A stretch of 64,000 bases of DNA, taken from contig CAVZIK010000006.1 in NCBI GenBank assembly GCA_963775295.1, positions 2,170,001 through 2,234,000 on the forward strand, written 5' to 3'. Of this stretch, positions 1 through 8,927 are shown piece after piece. The notes below the pieces were generated by a model. The model made no database searches. It worked only from the letters and a program-made list of their open reading frames with translations, and was not told where the DNA came from. The number at the start of each line of letters is the position of its first letter. Within the stretch, counting starts at the first letter, position 1. The stretch is from JAMDEO01 sp963775295. Its GTDB lineage: Bacteria; Actinomycetota; Thermoleophilia; RBG-16-64-13. A program made the translations under genes and the position numbers.

Positions 1-1
1 G

Positions 2-91
2 CTGCCAGGGACGTATCTGTTCAGCTTCAGCGATGGCACGTCGAATACCGGCTATGCGATCACAGCGGGAACGCTCAACCACATCCACTAA
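2..91 (+). CDS. 3' end of an unidentified coding region (partial)
   Basis: An open frame enters from the left edge and ends at TAA 89-91, giving 29 C-terminal residues that start LPGTYLFSFSDG. A strong hairpin 54 bp downstream fits the end of a transcription unit. The fragment is too short to assign to a family; its beta-rich, glycine/threonine-containing composition suggests a secreted or surface domain, which is only an impression. Confidence 0.45.
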   Translation: MPGTYLFSFSDGTSNTGYAITAGTLNHIH

Positions 92-144
92 CCGCCGTGC
101 GAGCCGAGCGTGACGGCTAGCGCCGAACTGCGATCGAGCGGCTC

Positions 145-178
145 GCTGAAGAGCCCCGCGCCAGCGGGGCTCTTCAGC
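145..178 (+). terminator. Strong hairpin, probable terminator
   Basis: A perfect 15-bp stem (GCTGAAGAGCCCCGC paired with its complement) closes on the 4-nt loop GCCA. It lies just after the stop of the partial gene at the left edge. There is no long T-run, so termination strength is inferred from the stem alone. Confidence 0.7.
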
Positions 179-557
179 GTGTCTTCTAGCGCAAGAGGAT
201 GACGAATAGGTCCGCTTGTCCGAGTATGTCGTCGGCGGCGCGACGGCCGCAGGTGTATGACAAGGGACTGCCCGGGTTTCCTCAAGGACTGCGTCCTCGG
301 ACGGTAATCACCGTCGTGCCATGGTGTCAATGCCCAGGCCCCAGGATTTCCGAAACGACCGCACAATAGCGGAAACGCTCGCGTCTCTCGGACTCCATCC
401 GCATCACCAGACGCCGCGTATCTTCACCTACCACCGCATTCGGCAGAGCGCGTTACTGGCGGCCTGGGCTCGGGTACAAAGAAAGAGAACGAGCAACGGT
501 CACCGAGACGTCCGCGCGCTTTCGACGCAGGGGACTACGCCCCGAAAGGAGACTCAA

Positions 558-878
558 ATGCCAAAGTATCTGATCCAGGCAAACTACGTCGGCGACGGCG
601 TGAAAGGACTGCTCCACGAGGGCGGTACCGGGCGCCGCGCAGCCGTCGAGAAGCTAGCGGCATCGGTAGGTGGCTCCCTTGAAGCGATCTACTACGCGTT
701 CGGCGACACCGACGTCTTCATCATCCTGGACTTGCCCGACAACGCAAGCGCTGCGGCAGCTGCACTAACAGCCGGTGCGACTGGGGCCGTCACGCTCAAG
801 ACGACCGTGCTCATGACCCCTGAGGAACTCGACCAAGCCACCAAGAAGTCGCCCACTTATCGGCCCCCGGGACAGTAA
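558..878 (+). CDS. GYD domain protein, 106 aa
   Basis: Small GYD-family (PF08734-like) protein. The N-terminus MPKYLIQANYVGDGVKGLL and the central FGDTDVFIILDLPDN follow the family pattern of a ferredoxin-like fold with a G-x-[YD]-D core. The family has no established biochemical role; members are often single-domain cytosolic proteins. The ATG at 558 is preceded by AAAGGAGA at good spacing. A longer frame opens at 321, but its extra residues are low-complexity and have no ribosome binding site, so the short form is preferred. It stands alone; I see no operon partner. Confidence 0.85.
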   Translation: MPKYLIQANYVGDGVKGLLHEGGTGRRAAVEKLAASVGGSLEAIYYAFGDTDVFIILDLPDNASAAAAALTAGATGAVTLKTTVLMTPEELDQATKKSPTYRPPGQ

Positions 879-1459
879 ACCTGTCGGCTCTCAAGCAAGC
901 CATGAGTGCTGGAGCGAGATAATTCGGGAGTAGACGGCGGGCAGCCGCGGACCGTTTATCCGTCAAGGTCGGGGACGGTGTGCTGAGTCTCGCGGGCCAG
1001 CTATCAGTCCTGATGGGATCTTCAGGCAAAGCGACTGCTGGATCGTGTCACCACGAGGTCATCGTGTTTCTTTCGTTCGTGAAGAACTAAAGGACCATAT
1101 CGGGGTGCGGGAGGACCCTCTTCGCCTCACCTCCGTGGGCCGCGGGGCACAGCAGTTCAAGTCCTGTACGGCTTTTCAAGTTCGTTGGCTTGAGCCCCAG
1201 AGGGGCGGCAGAGAATTGCCGGCCCGCGACGCCGACGTGCTTCCCACGCCGGTCTTTCCCCCAGTTTGAAAAGTCTCGCCCAGCCTGGGGACAGCGAGGC
1301 TCTGTCGGTCGGGGCAACAAGCAGTGGATGGATCCTCGCGATTAGCTGCGACCGGTAACGGGTAGGACGCATCCGAGACCTGGGTGAACAAGGCCGGCAT
1401 GTGGCGTCTGCCGCCGGAGCAACCAGAGAACGTCGTTCACAGAAAGCAGGAGGTCAACA
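879..1459. other. No convincing gene; possible BON-domain remnant
   Basis: No open frame here has both a ribosome binding site and a recognisable protein. One plus-strand stretch, 935-1090, translates to a segment containing LSVKVGDGVLSLAGQL, which resembles the core strand pair of BON domains but has no start codon or upstream half. It may be the tail of a decayed BON-domain gene. Confidence 0.3.
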
Positions 1460-1765
1460 ATGGCGGCAACGCTGAAGCTGACGCACAAAGCAATCGGAGT
1501 GGAGGTTCGCCGCGGCACATACGATGTCGTGGTTGACGGGGAGCATGTCGGATCAGTCGAAATGAACGACACGTTCGAGACGTCGATTGAGCCTGGACGC
1601 CACACCCTGCAAATCAGGAATGGCCGAAACTCAAGCCGAACAAAGACCTTCGAGGCCGAGGACGGCGAGACCGTCGCATTCCGATGCACCGGCAAGAGCA
1701 TTCTGCCGATCTTTCTCGCGTCCTTTGTCGTCCCCAGCCTGGCAATCTCGCTCGTTCGCGAGTAG
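1460..1765 (+). CDS. Small hypothetical protein with C-terminal membrane segment, 101 aa
   Basis: The ATG at 1460 follows AGGAGG at ideal spacing, so translation is likely. Residues 1-80 look like a small beta-rich domain (VEVRRGTYDVVVDGEHVG, then a PGRHTLQIRNGRNSS segment) similar in style to PEGA-like or DUF-type beta domains. Residues 83-98 (SILPIFLASFVVPSLA) form one hydrophobic helix followed by VRE. That suggests a tail-anchored cytosolic domain. I do not recognise the family. No co-directional neighbour is close enough for an operon. Confidence 0.7.
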   Translation: MAATLKLTHKAIGVEVRRGTYDVVVDGEHVGSVEMNDTFETSIEPGRHTLQIRNGRNSSRTKTFEAEDGETVAFRCTGKSILPIFLASFVVPSLAISLVRE

Positions 1766-2258
1766 ACACCGTCCGCACCGAGCGCCGGGGTCCTAGGGCG
1801 CCTCCCCCCAGGAAGCCTAGCCCCACCCATGGGCTCATCGTAGCCCGGGCCAAACGCATCATCGGCTTATTGTTGTCCTCGCTCTGAACGGAACCAGTCC
1901 CGCACCATCCTGGCCTCGGCCTCATTCTCGCCAAGATCATCAGGCACCCGGGCCGGGCGATAAGCAGGTAACGTGCAGAGAGAAGATGGCTCGCAACCGG
2001 GAAGCTCTCGGGCTCTCCCCAAGTGATCATCTCCTGGAGGGGCCAATCGATGATCGCGTCATCTGGTCTGGATTCTTCCACGCTTCTTGGCCGCTCGGGA
2101 AGGTAGTGCTCAGATCCCCCGAAAACGCAAACGAGTCCAGTGGGCATCGAGATATGGACCTTGAGAGCGCCCCGTGGTGCCCATCTTGAACGAAGCTCTG
2201 GACTTCAGATCTCGTCTTTGGGGTGAGGCGGGGAACTCGGGTCCCGGCGAACCGTGGC
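1766..2258. other. Intergenic stretch without a supported gene
   Basis: Several short open frames exist on both strands, but none has a ribosome binding site or family-like sequence. I see no hairpin or repeat worth naming. Confidence 0.5.
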
Positions 2259-2510
2259 TCAAGTCAGACTCGCGACCTCGTCGACGTCTGCCGCTGTAAT
2301 CGGCACGCCCATGGCCGCGTGAGCCTTGATCACGGCCTCCGCATCTGAGGCTTCGCTGACGCAATAGGCGGTGCCGCTTGTACCCACGTATATGGACTTG
2401 ATGGTCCAGCCAAACTCATCGGCCTCGCCGCGTGTGATGCGCCCTTTTAGGCCATCGACCGCGCTGGGGGGAAGATCGGGCATCGGGTGGTGGTCGAGGA
2501 AACTGGGCAT
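2259..2510 (-). CDS. DUF4242-type protein, 83 aa
   Basis: Short alpha/beta protein of the DUF4242 family (SCO4226-like, annotated in places as nickel-binding). The sequence contains the segments TIKSIYVGTSGTAYC and SDAEAVIKAHAAMGVPI, which match the family's strand-helix pattern in which a cofactor-like Cys sits at the end of a strand. A GGCAGGAGG site lies just upstream of the ATG on the minus strand and fixes the start at 2510. It is monocistronic, and its function is unknown. Confidence 0.75.
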   Translation of the reverse strand: MPSFLDHHPMPDLPPSAVDGLKGRITRGEADEFGWTIKSIYVGTSGTAYCVSEASDAEAVIKAHAAMGVPITAADVDEVASLT

Positions 2511-3145
2511 GGTGGCCTCCTGCCTTGCATATGTGGTGGCAACAAAGAACTTCTACCGCATCTTGGCGACCCTGAAACCCTGACGGAGTTCGAGTACCGT
2601 CCATTGGCCTTAACCCTCGTTCGGGAGCACCTGAGTCGAGCGCTCCAGGATCCCGGTGGGCGTAGGGCACGCCCATGCGCTACCGGCCGTCATAGCGGGT
2701 GCCGTTGCTCTGAACAGGTTTGACGACGCCACGGTCTCGTCCGAGAGCGGGACCGCACCAAGGCGCTGAGCACCAGTCAGAGCCAAGTATCGCCAGCCGA
2801 CGAAAGAAGACATGACCCCCGAGACGGACTTCTTCAGCGCTAAGATAAACAGACTCGGGCAAGGCCCCTTGGGGGAGCGGAACACCATCTTGTGATAGCG
2901 ATTGTTCCCCGCGATGGCGTTTCAGCCTCTGGCGGAGCTTTGACCGTGACGATCGGGGCCACCTTCATCGTGTCCGCAATGTCCAAGACTTCTCGGAGTC
3001 CCTTCACGAGGCTGAAGGCGAGCGCCCGTTCGGCGGGCTGTTGCAACGGCTTGCGCGCACTTCGGTAGTCGGGCCAAGCATGGAAACAGAGGCCAAGATT
3101 CGCCGGTGCTATCTGGCGAGGGACATCGCTCTTGCGCCCGGCGCT
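2511..3145. other. Intergenic stretch without a supported gene
   Basis: About 630 bp with no credible coding sequence. The minus-strand frame 2840-3046 contains a helical-looking stretch (SLVKGLREVLDIADTMKV) that could be a fragment of an old gene, but I cannot name it and it lacks a ribosome binding site. Confidence 0.45.
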
Positions 3146-3949
3146 CTACACCCGCACGTCGCGCCGCTCAAATAGCGGAAGGGCAACCGCGACCAAGACT
3201 GCTGAGCTCATGAGCAGGACAACCATGCCGACTACTGAAGCGCTCTGCCCCAAGGGTGACGCTCCTCCTGAGTAGTAGAACCAAGAGGCATACCGCAGCG
3301 GCCTCACGCTGGTGTTCATGGTGGCAAGCGTGTTGAGCAGATACATGGCAACAGCCACGCCTGCCCCAGCGACGACGCTTCCCTGACGTTTCCCGCTGGC
3401 CGCCCCGACCGCATAGGTAACGCTCCCCAGAGCGAGACCGAGAAGGACGAGGCGGAGAAAGGCCCAACCAAGCTCCCCAGCCCCGACAGGTGTGCCGGCC
3501 ACTCGGGTGGCGATGAAAAGGACGAGCCAGAAAGCAACGCCCAGGGCCGCCACCGCAAGAGCCATGGCGAGGTACTTCTGCAAGAGAAGCCGTTTGCGTC
3601 CCACGGCATGGGTAAGGAGGAGGCTGAGAGTGCCTGCTTCCTCTTCTCCAGCAAGAGCGCGCGCGGCCATGGACACGGCGAAGGAGATGAATACGATGGG
3701 AGCAAGCCAGGAGAGCAACTCCACGTTGACGAAACCTATCGGGGAGGAGAAGTCGCTGTTTGAGCCAAAGAAAGCAGCACGCGCCGCCGCAGGCAGATTC
3801 TGGATGTAACCCTCAAACGCGCTCGCACTATGGCGGATGCTGGGGTAGATGGACATGAGAAACGCGACGTACAAGGCTGCGGCTACACCCCAGGTCAGAA
3901 GCGGTCGGGCATGATCGCGAAGGCCCTTGGTAAAGGCGTCACGCAGCAT
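3146..3949 (-). CDS. ABC-2 type transporter permease, 267 aa
   Basis: Membrane subunit of a two-component ABC-2 exporter. About six hydrophobic segments are visible (for example LLTWGVAAALYVAFLMSIYP near the N-terminus and VVGMVVLLMSSAVLVAVAL near the C-terminus). A cytoplasmic EEEAGTLSLLLTHAVGRK segment is the typical coupling motif of this family. An AAGGAGGG site upstream of the ATG at 3949 supports that start over a longer frame beginning at 3970. The gene overlaps the 3' end of the upstream ATPase gene by 11 nt, so the two are translationally coupled. The substrate cannot be read from the sequence; TetR-linked systems of this kind often export drugs or lipids. Confidence 0.9.
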   Translation of the reverse strand: MLRDAFTKGLRDHARPLLTWGVAAALYVAFLMSIYPSIRHSASAFEGYIQNLPAAARAAFFGSNSDFSSPIGFVNVELLSWLAPIVFISFAVSMAARALAGEEEAGTLSLLLTHAVGRKRLLLQKYLAMALAVAALGVAFWLVLFIATRVAGTPVGAGELGWAFLRLVLLGLALGSVTYAVGAASGKRQGSVVAGAGVAVAMYLLNTLATMNTSVRPLRYASWFYYSGGASPLGQSASVVGMVVLLMSSAVLVAVALPLFERRDVRV

Positions 3950-4874
3950 GGCCGCCCTCCTTGACCTCATCCGCGGGGTCCCTCCGGCTGTAGAAGGTCA
4001 TGAAGACGTCCTCGAGGTCGGGCTCATGGCTCCTTAGATCGATCACGGGGTGCGCTCCCAGGGCTTTGATGAGGGGGTCGAGCTCTCCGCTCACCCGAAA
4101 GCGCAGGCTGCGCGCATCTCGGCCATCTCGGGCAACCTCAGAAACCCCCGGGAGTTGTCGGAACGTCTCCACGGAGACCGGTTCTGCGAAGACCACCTCG
4201 AGTTCGCGCACCGATCGGCTCGTAAGGGCCGAGACGTCCTCAAAAGCGATGATCTTTCCTTCGCGGACGAAGGCAACGCGGTCGCACACGCGCTGGACCT
4301 CGGGTAGGACGTGCGAGGACAAGAACACCGTTTGTCCTAAGGCACGAGCCTCATCAACGAGAGCGTGAAACTCCCGCTGCATGAGCGGATCAAGCCCGGC
4401 TGTCGGCTCATCAAGGATAAGGAGCTGCGGTTTGGCCATGAAAGCCTGGATAAGCCCGAGCTTGCGCTTGTTGCCCGTCGAAAGGTCGGCTACCTTCCGA
4501 GACAGGTCGCAGTCAAGCCGTCCAGCCAATTCCCTGACATACTTCCAGTCGAGGCTTCCTTGCAGATTCCCGAGGTAATGAAGGGTCTGCCCTCCGGTGA
4601 GGTTCGGGTAGAGTCGTAGTTCACCAGGAAGGTAGCCCGTCTGAGCCTGGATGGCGACGGTGTCGCGATGGCTATCGAGGCCCAGGACCTCGGCCCGTCC
4701 CTGGGTGGGGTGAATGAGATCGAGAAGCAGTCTGATGGTGGTCGTCTTGCCGGCGCCGTTGGGGCCCAGAAAGCCGAATACCTCGCCGGACGCAACCTCA
4801 AGCTCGACATCGATGACGCCCCGTTGGTGGCCGTAGCGCTTGGTGAGTTTCTCGCAGCTTATGACGCTTGTCAT
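3939..4874 (-). CDS. ABC transporter ATP-binding protein, 311 aa
   Basis: Nucleotide-binding subunit of the exporter. Walker A GPNGAGKTTT, a Q-loop region, signature LSTGNKRKLGL, Walker B LLILDEPTAGLDP and the switch His in SSHVLPEV are all present and intact. The roughly 90-residue C-terminal extension after the ATPase core (LEVVFAEPVSVETFRQL onward) is the DUF4162-like tail common in CcmA/drug-type ABC-2 ATPases. The ATG overlaps the stop of the TetR gene (ATGA), giving a tight tetR-ATPase-permease operon read on the minus strand. Confidence 0.93.
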   Translation of the reverse strand: MTSVISCEKLTKRYGHQRGVIDVELEVASGEVFGFLGPNGAGKTTTIRLLLDLIHPTQGRAEVLGLDSHRDTVAIQAQTGYLPGELRLYPNLTGGQTLHYLGNLQGSLDWKYVRELAGRLDCDLSRKVADLSTGNKRKLGLIQAFMAKPQLLILDEPTAGLDPLMQREFHALVDEARALGQTVFLSSHVLPEVQRVCDRVAFVREGKIIAFEDVSALTSRSVRELEVVFAEPVSVETFRQLPGVSEVARDGRDARSLRFRVSGELDPLIKALGAHPVIDLRSHEPDLEDVFMTFYSRRDPADEVKEGGHAA

Positions 4875-5608
4875 CGGCTCGCCCCTGAGGAGCTGGCTTC
4901 GCCGGGGAGGAGTCCACCGAGCGCATCGGCCAAGGACTCGGGGTCGTAAAGGCCGAGGACTCCCTTCTTCATGCCGAGCAAACGCTCGACCCCGTTCTCA
5001 AAAGCGCGCATTCGCTCAACAAGTGCCGCCCGGTTTTCCGGGTGTTCCGGTAGCGCGAGGATGAGTTCGGCCATACGCTCGTTAAGACCCAAGCCCAGAG
5101 CCATCCACAGCTCGGCAGCAAGATGCGCGTCGTCCACCTCGGCCACTCCTTGGCTAACCGCTTCCTCGATGATCTCCGCAAAGAGAGGAAACCTGCTCAG
5201 CTCCCGCATGTATTCGGAGATAAGGGCCGAGCGCAGAGCCCGATTTTCGTCCCGATACATGACGACCAAGTAGGCTTGGGTAAAGGGCCGCAAATCCTCG
5301 AGTTTCCACTGACTCGCTCGGTTGACGATTTGTCGCAGCTTCTCGAGGGCAGTGCCCTCCATGTCGGCGGCATGCCGGGGAAGACCCTCGACGAACAGGG
5401 CGATCTGTTGACGCACGAGTTCGTTCAGCAGATCCGCTTTTGAACGGAAGTAGTGGTAGAAAAGGCCCTTCACCACCCCGACTGCATCGGCGATCATCTG
5501 CACGGAGGTCCTTTCGTAGCCGACGCGCTGAAAGAGGTCGCCGGCTGCCGCGAGGAGCTCCTCCCGGCGAACCTCTGGGTCCTTTGACGTGCGTGCGTGT
5601 ACCTGCAT
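4871..5608 (-). CDS. TetR family transcriptional regulator, 245 aa
   Basis: N-terminal TetR DNA-binding domain (residues about 12-60): EELLAAAGDLFQRVGYERTS, then VQMIADAVGVVKGLFYHYF, the recognition-helix signature. The C-terminal ligand-binding domain is poorly conserved, as usual. It is the first gene of an operon with an ABC-2 exporter and most likely represses it; a palindrome pair immediately upstream (5638-5665) is the probable operator. The start ATG at 5608 is preceded by a purine-rich GAGAGAAGG. Confidence 0.92.
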   Translation of the reverse strand: MQVHARTSKDPEVRREELLAAAGDLFQRVGYERTSVQMIADAVGVVKGLFYHYFRSKADLLNELVRQQIALFVEGLPRHAADMEGTALEKLRQIVNRASQWKLEDLRPFTQAYLVVMYRDENRALRSALISEYMRELSRFPLFAEIIEEAVSQGVAEVDDAHLAAELWMALGLGLNERMAELILALPEHPENRAALVERMRAFENGVERLLGMKKGVLGLYDPESLADALGGLLPGEASSSGASR

Positions 5609-5637
5609 GGCCTTCTCTCTGAGTGAAGAGACGCGGT

Positions 5638-5665
5638 TGACTAATAGTCATTGACCATCGGTCAA
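5638..5665. promoter_or_regulatory. Two adjacent palindromes, probable TetR operator
   Basis: TGACTAATAGTCA (5638-5650) and TTGACCATCGGTCAA (5651-5665) are two perfect palindromes set end to end, 30 bp upstream of the TetR start codon. Both contain TGAC/GTCA half-sites with odd-numbered centres. The position fits autoregulation of the tetR-exporter operon. Confidence 0.6.
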
Positions 5666-6023
5666 CATAATACAGGAGCTTGGCGGGCTTGCAAATGACG
5701 TCGGCGCCCCTCCACGTAAGGAGACACGTCTCGGCGAACTGGGGGCTACTTCACGGACTTCGTAGTCTCACTTGCAAGCTGACAGATTCTTGAGAAGCTC
5801 AGGAAGAGCGTCCGAGACATCAACGCGCGCTGCGGTGGCACTCGACGGCGCGCACCGTAGTGCACACCTCGACGTGCACCGCGCGTGGTGCCTGGACTGG
5901 CCCGGCCTTTCACCGGCGTGTTCATATCGCGCGGCCGCAGGACTATCGGGGCTCTCTCTTCGATGTTCTTTCGTCCGTCTCGGTCCGATCTCCGCTGCTG
6001 AGGTTGCCCCGAGAGCACCGCCG
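5666..6023. other. Intergenic stretch without a supported gene
   Basis: Region between the TetR operator and the 3' end of the cytochrome gene. The overlapping plus-strand frame 5772-6476 is antisense to the cytochrome gene and has no family features. Confidence 0.5.
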
Positions 6024-6677
6024 CTATTTGCCCTCTTCCTTCATTGGGGCCTGCTTCCACCACTTGTAGTGGTGATCCTTCGCCGTTTCCTCCCCGAGCC
6101 ACCCGGTGAACATGGAAGCCAGGTACTTGGTGCCGCCCTTGAGAAGAACGACATGAGCCACGTGTCCGACCAAGACCAGCAAAGCGAAGACGACGAAACC
6201 CAGATGGATGCCGATAATCGCTCCCCACGCCGCCCCGCTCAAATAACCGCGGCCGGCGAAGAGAAGCAAACATCCGGTGACCAAGATGACAAGCGCTATC
6301 AGACCGGCCAGCATGGCGGCCAACTTCTGCCCCGCATTGAAACGGCCCTGAGGGGGCATCTCTCGGCGCAAGAGGGCACCTCCGCGAATGGCCCTACGAA
6401 GCCAGGCCCAGTCGTCGGCATCCCAGTGCGTGACTTCGCGAACGTCTTCGACGAGTCGTTTTCTTGCGAAGAGTAGGAAGAGAAGCAGTGGAATTCCAAT
6501 CATAAGTAGGCCGAGCGTGCCGTGAAGTACGGCTGGATTGCCGGTCGCGGACCGGGACCCTTCCCCTCCTTCACCCGCGGACCTCGCGGAGATGAGGGCC
6601 GCGATGAATAGTGCCACATACGCCCAGTGGCCAATCCTCTCGGCTGGAATCCAGCGGTATATCCTGTTCTTTGCCAT
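6024..6677 (-). CDS. Cytochrome b subunit, formate dehydrogenase gamma-like, 217 aa
   Basis: Four-helix di-heme cytochrome b of the type that anchors formate dehydrogenase or hydrogenase in the membrane and passes electrons to quinone. Candidate axial histidines sit in RIGHWAYVALF (helix 1), AVLHGTLGLLM (helix 2) and GIHLGFVVFALLVLVGHVAH (last helix). The loop DVREVTHWDADDWAWL is typical of the family. The ATG at 6677 has GAGGAG 5 nt upstream, better than the GTG six bases before it. No catalytic or iron-sulfur subunit lies next to it, so its partner must be encoded elsewhere. Confidence 0.82.
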   Translation of the reverse strand: MAKNRIYRWIPAERIGHWAYVALFIAALISARSAGEGGEGSRSATGNPAVLHGTLGLLMIGIPLLLFLLFARKRLVEDVREVTHWDADDWAWLRRAIRGGALLRREMPPQGRFNAGQKLAAMLAGLIALVILVTGCLLLFAGRGYLSGAAWGAIIGIHLGFVVFALLVLVGHVAHVVLLKGGTKYLASMFTGWLGEETAKDHHYKWWKQAPMKEEGK

Positions 6678-6982
6678 GGGCACTCCTCGTCTATCTCGCG
6701 AATTTGGGCGAAACTTCCGTAAGCCAGGCCGCAGTTAACCAGACACCTCCAACATGATGCCACGATGAAGGATGGGAATACGGGAGGAATTCGAAACAGC
6801 GACACCAATCGCGTGGCCAATGGCGTACCGCTCTCGACGCGTCCTCCGGATGCCTTCACGCCCCCAGACACCCGGGCGTCAGCTGGTATTCTCTGGGGCG
6901 CCTAGGCTCAGCAGTTCGTCCCTTCCCGGCCGTTTCTGCCGAGAAGGCTGGAATCGATAGTCTCAAGAAGAGGAAGAACGAG
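6678..6982. other. Divergent intergenic region
   Basis: Holds the promoters of the cytochrome gene (minus) and the CDGSH gene (plus). I see no clear operator or hairpin. Confidence 0.4.
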
Positions 6983-7681
6983 GTGGAACAGGAAAGACCG
7001 GCCATTCCTCAGTCACGAGGATTTCGAATCAGAGTCATGAGAAATGGGCCCTACCTCGTTTCAGGAGGGGTTCCCCTTTCCGACCAAACCATCTGCGTTG
7101 ATTACGAAGGCGAGTCTCACGGCTGGGAGATGCATCGAGAGTACCCCTTACGGGAGAGTTACGCTCTCTGTCGCTGTGGCCAGTCGCAGCAGATGCCATA
7201 TTGCGACGGCAGCCACGCTCAGGCTGGGTTTGACGGGACCGAAACGGCAATCGACACGCCTTACCTGGAGCAAGCCGAACGGTTTGACGGACCGGCGCTA
7301 AGGCTGACGGATGCTGAGAGGTTCTGCGTCGGGGCCGGTTTCTGCCATCGGGGGGGAGGAGCATGGTCGCTCACCCGGCAATCAGCCGACCCAAAGGCGA
7401 AGCAAACGGCTGTCGAAGAGGCTTGTGAGTGTCCCTCCGGAAGGCTTGTGGCATGGGAGGGAGACGATCGGGCCATCGAGCCCGAGTTGGAACCTTCAAT
7501 CGGCGTAGTCGGGGGTACTCGAGCGGGGGAGATCGGGCCGCTCTGGGTGAGGGGTGGTATCCCGGTGGAATCCTCCGACGGTAAGACCTATGAAGTCAGG
7601 AACCGGGTGACGCTGTGTCGTTGCGGGAAGAGCTCGAACAAGCCTTTCTGTGACGGAAGTCACAGACGGTGGAAGCGGTAG
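6983..7681 (+). CDS. Double CDGSH iron-sulfur domain protein, 232 aa
   Basis: Two intact CDGSH motifs of the [2Fe-2S] mitoNEET type: CRCGQSQQMPYCDGSH in the first half and CRCGKSSNKPFCDGSH at the C-terminus. Each has the three Cys and one His that bind the cluster. Between them is a Cys-containing segment (FCVGAGFCHR ... ACECPSGRLVAWEGDD) seen in longer bacterial CDGSH/DUF1271-type proteins, which may bind a further cluster. Likely a cytosolic electron-transfer or redox-sensing protein; partners unknown. The GTG start at 6983 follows a purine-rich AGAGGAAGAACGAG. It is monocistronic and faces the propeller gene downstream. Confidence 0.9.
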   Translation: MEQERPAIPQSRGFRIRVMRNGPYLVSGGVPLSDQTICVDYEGESHGWEMHREYPLRESYALCRCGQSQQMPYCDGSHAQAGFDGTETAIDTPYLEQAERFDGPALRLTDAERFCVGAGFCHRGGGAWSLTRQSADPKAKQTAVEEACECPSGRLVAWEGDDRAIEPELEPSIGVVGGTRAGEIGPLWVRGGIPVESSDGKTYEVRNRVTLCRCGKSSNKPFCDGSHRRWKR

Positions 7682-7770
7682 AGTCTTCGCCCCGGTACGT
7701 CGCCTGGGTCGCCGCCACATTTCGGACCGACCGCCCGAAAGGAAGGCACCGACGCGACCAACTGGAAATA

Positions 7771-7799
7771 GGGAGGGCCGGCATCAGCCGGGCCCTCCC
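7771..7799. terminator. Bidirectional hairpin between convergent genes
   Basis: A stem-loop with GGGAGGGCC/GGCCCTCCC arms and a short loop around ATCA lies between the convergent CDGSH gene (plus) and the beta-propeller gene (minus). It can serve both transcripts. Confidence 0.7.
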
Positions 7800-7829
7800 G
7801 TTGTGCGCGTACTTTTTCAGAACCTTTCG

Positions 7830-8927
7830 TCAGCGGGCGGCCAGTCCAGTCGCGGTGCCTGGCACTCCATCTATACTTCCGGCAGCGGTCAGGCTACCGT
7901 CAGGGTTAGCTCGGAAAATGTCAATGGCTGCGCTGCCCTTGTCAAGGGCATAAAGGAAGTGGCTATTGTTGCTGAAGGCGAGATCGAGGATGGCGCCTCC
8001 CTGCCCCGCCGTACCGGAAAGCAGGCTCAGCTTACCGTTTGGGCTCACGCGGTAGCTCGAGATCGAACCGTCCCCACCATTGCCGGTGTAGGCGTACCTC
8101 CCGTTCCCAGTGATCGCTACCCAGCATGGCGAGCCAAGTGGGCCGTTCGAGACGGAACCGCTGATAACGTCAAACTGATGAACGTTTGCCTTGTAGGAGG
8201 AAAGGGCTCCTGACGCTTCGGAGACGAGGAGCGTGCCCCGGTTGTCGAACGCAAAGCCATAAGGCGCGGGGCCGCTTGACGGATGAGTTACGGGCGCGGC
8301 AGCCCCGCCCCAGAAGTTGACCTTGTAGGTATCGATGAGGTTGGTGTCCAACTCGGTAACCACGAGTAGATTGCCTTCCGGATTGAAGGAAATCTGCTCC
8401 GGGAATGTGGTCAGGCCGCTAAGGGGCTTGATCGATCCGGGCACTGCGTGGAGCTTGCCTAACGGGCCGATGTAAAAACCGGCGATGTTGGTCGAGCCTC
8501 CCGCGTTAAGGACGTAGAGCAGGTGGTTGTGCACAGTGAGGCTGACCGGCGTGGTCCCGCCCGAAGGTTCCTTGTCCACCCGGACGAGACCCCAGGGTTT
8601 GACGGCAAAAACGGTGACGTCATTGCTGCCCGCGTTCACCGCAAAGAGCCAGCGGCCATCCTGGCTTAAGACGACGGCCCCTTGAGGAGGATGCACGAGG
8701 TCGGCGCCCGTGCCGCCGGTGTTAAAGGCGCCCGCTGGGCTGAGTGTGCCATCAGGGGCACGGTCATAGACAAGGACTTGGTTGGGGGTTCCGTTGGTTT
8801 GTGTGTAGACGGCTCCGCCGCCCGGCGCCGCCAGGGCGACGCCCGCGCTGAGGGCGAGCACCACCAGGACGGCGAATACGAACACGAGGCCAAGACGCAA
8901 CCTGTGGGTTACTGCTTTAGTGTGCAT
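7830..8927 (-). CDS. Secreted seven-bladed beta-propeller (lactonase-like) protein, 365 aa
   Basis: N-terminal signal peptide: basic start (MHTKAVTHRLRLG), hydrophobic core LVFVFAVLVVLALSAGVALA, then the A-A junction. The rest is made of repeated propeller blades such as VVLSQDGRWLFAVNAGSNDV and WVAITGNGRYAYTGNGGDGS, as in the lactonase/YncE/6-phosphogluconolactonase-like family. An AGGAGAAGGAGAAATG start context fixes the ATG at 8927. Catalytic activity cannot be assumed, because many secreted members are binding or structural proteins. It is divergent from the two-component system that follows, which may control it. Confidence 0.85.
   Translation of the reverse strand: MHTKAVTHRLRLGLVFVFAVLVVLALSAGVALAAPGGGAVYTQTNGTPNQVLVYDRAPDGTLSPAGAFNTGGTGADLVHPPQGAVVLSQDGRWLFAVNAGSNDVTVFAVKPWGLVRVDKEPSGGTTPVSLTVHNHLLYVLNAGGSTNIAGFYIGPLGKLHAVPGSIKPLSGLTTFPEQISFNPEGNLLVVTELDTNLIDTYKVNFWGGAAAPVTHPSSGPAPYGFAFDNRGTLLVSEASGALSSYKANVHQFDVISGSVSNGPLGSPCWVAITGNGRYAYTGNGGDGSISSYRVSPNGKLSLLSGTAGQGGAILDLAFSNNSHFLYALDKGSAAIDIFRANPDGSLTAAGSIDGVPGTATGLAAR

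Noticed and set aside
1155..1165. GTTCAAGTCCT, resembling a tRNA T-arm
   Set aside because: The flanking stem fails at one pair, and no acceptor, D or anticodon arm can be formed around it.
5772..6476. 234-codon plus-strand frame over the cytochrome gene
   Set aside because: The minus-strand protein has membrane helices and conserved histidines; the plus-strand product has no family features.
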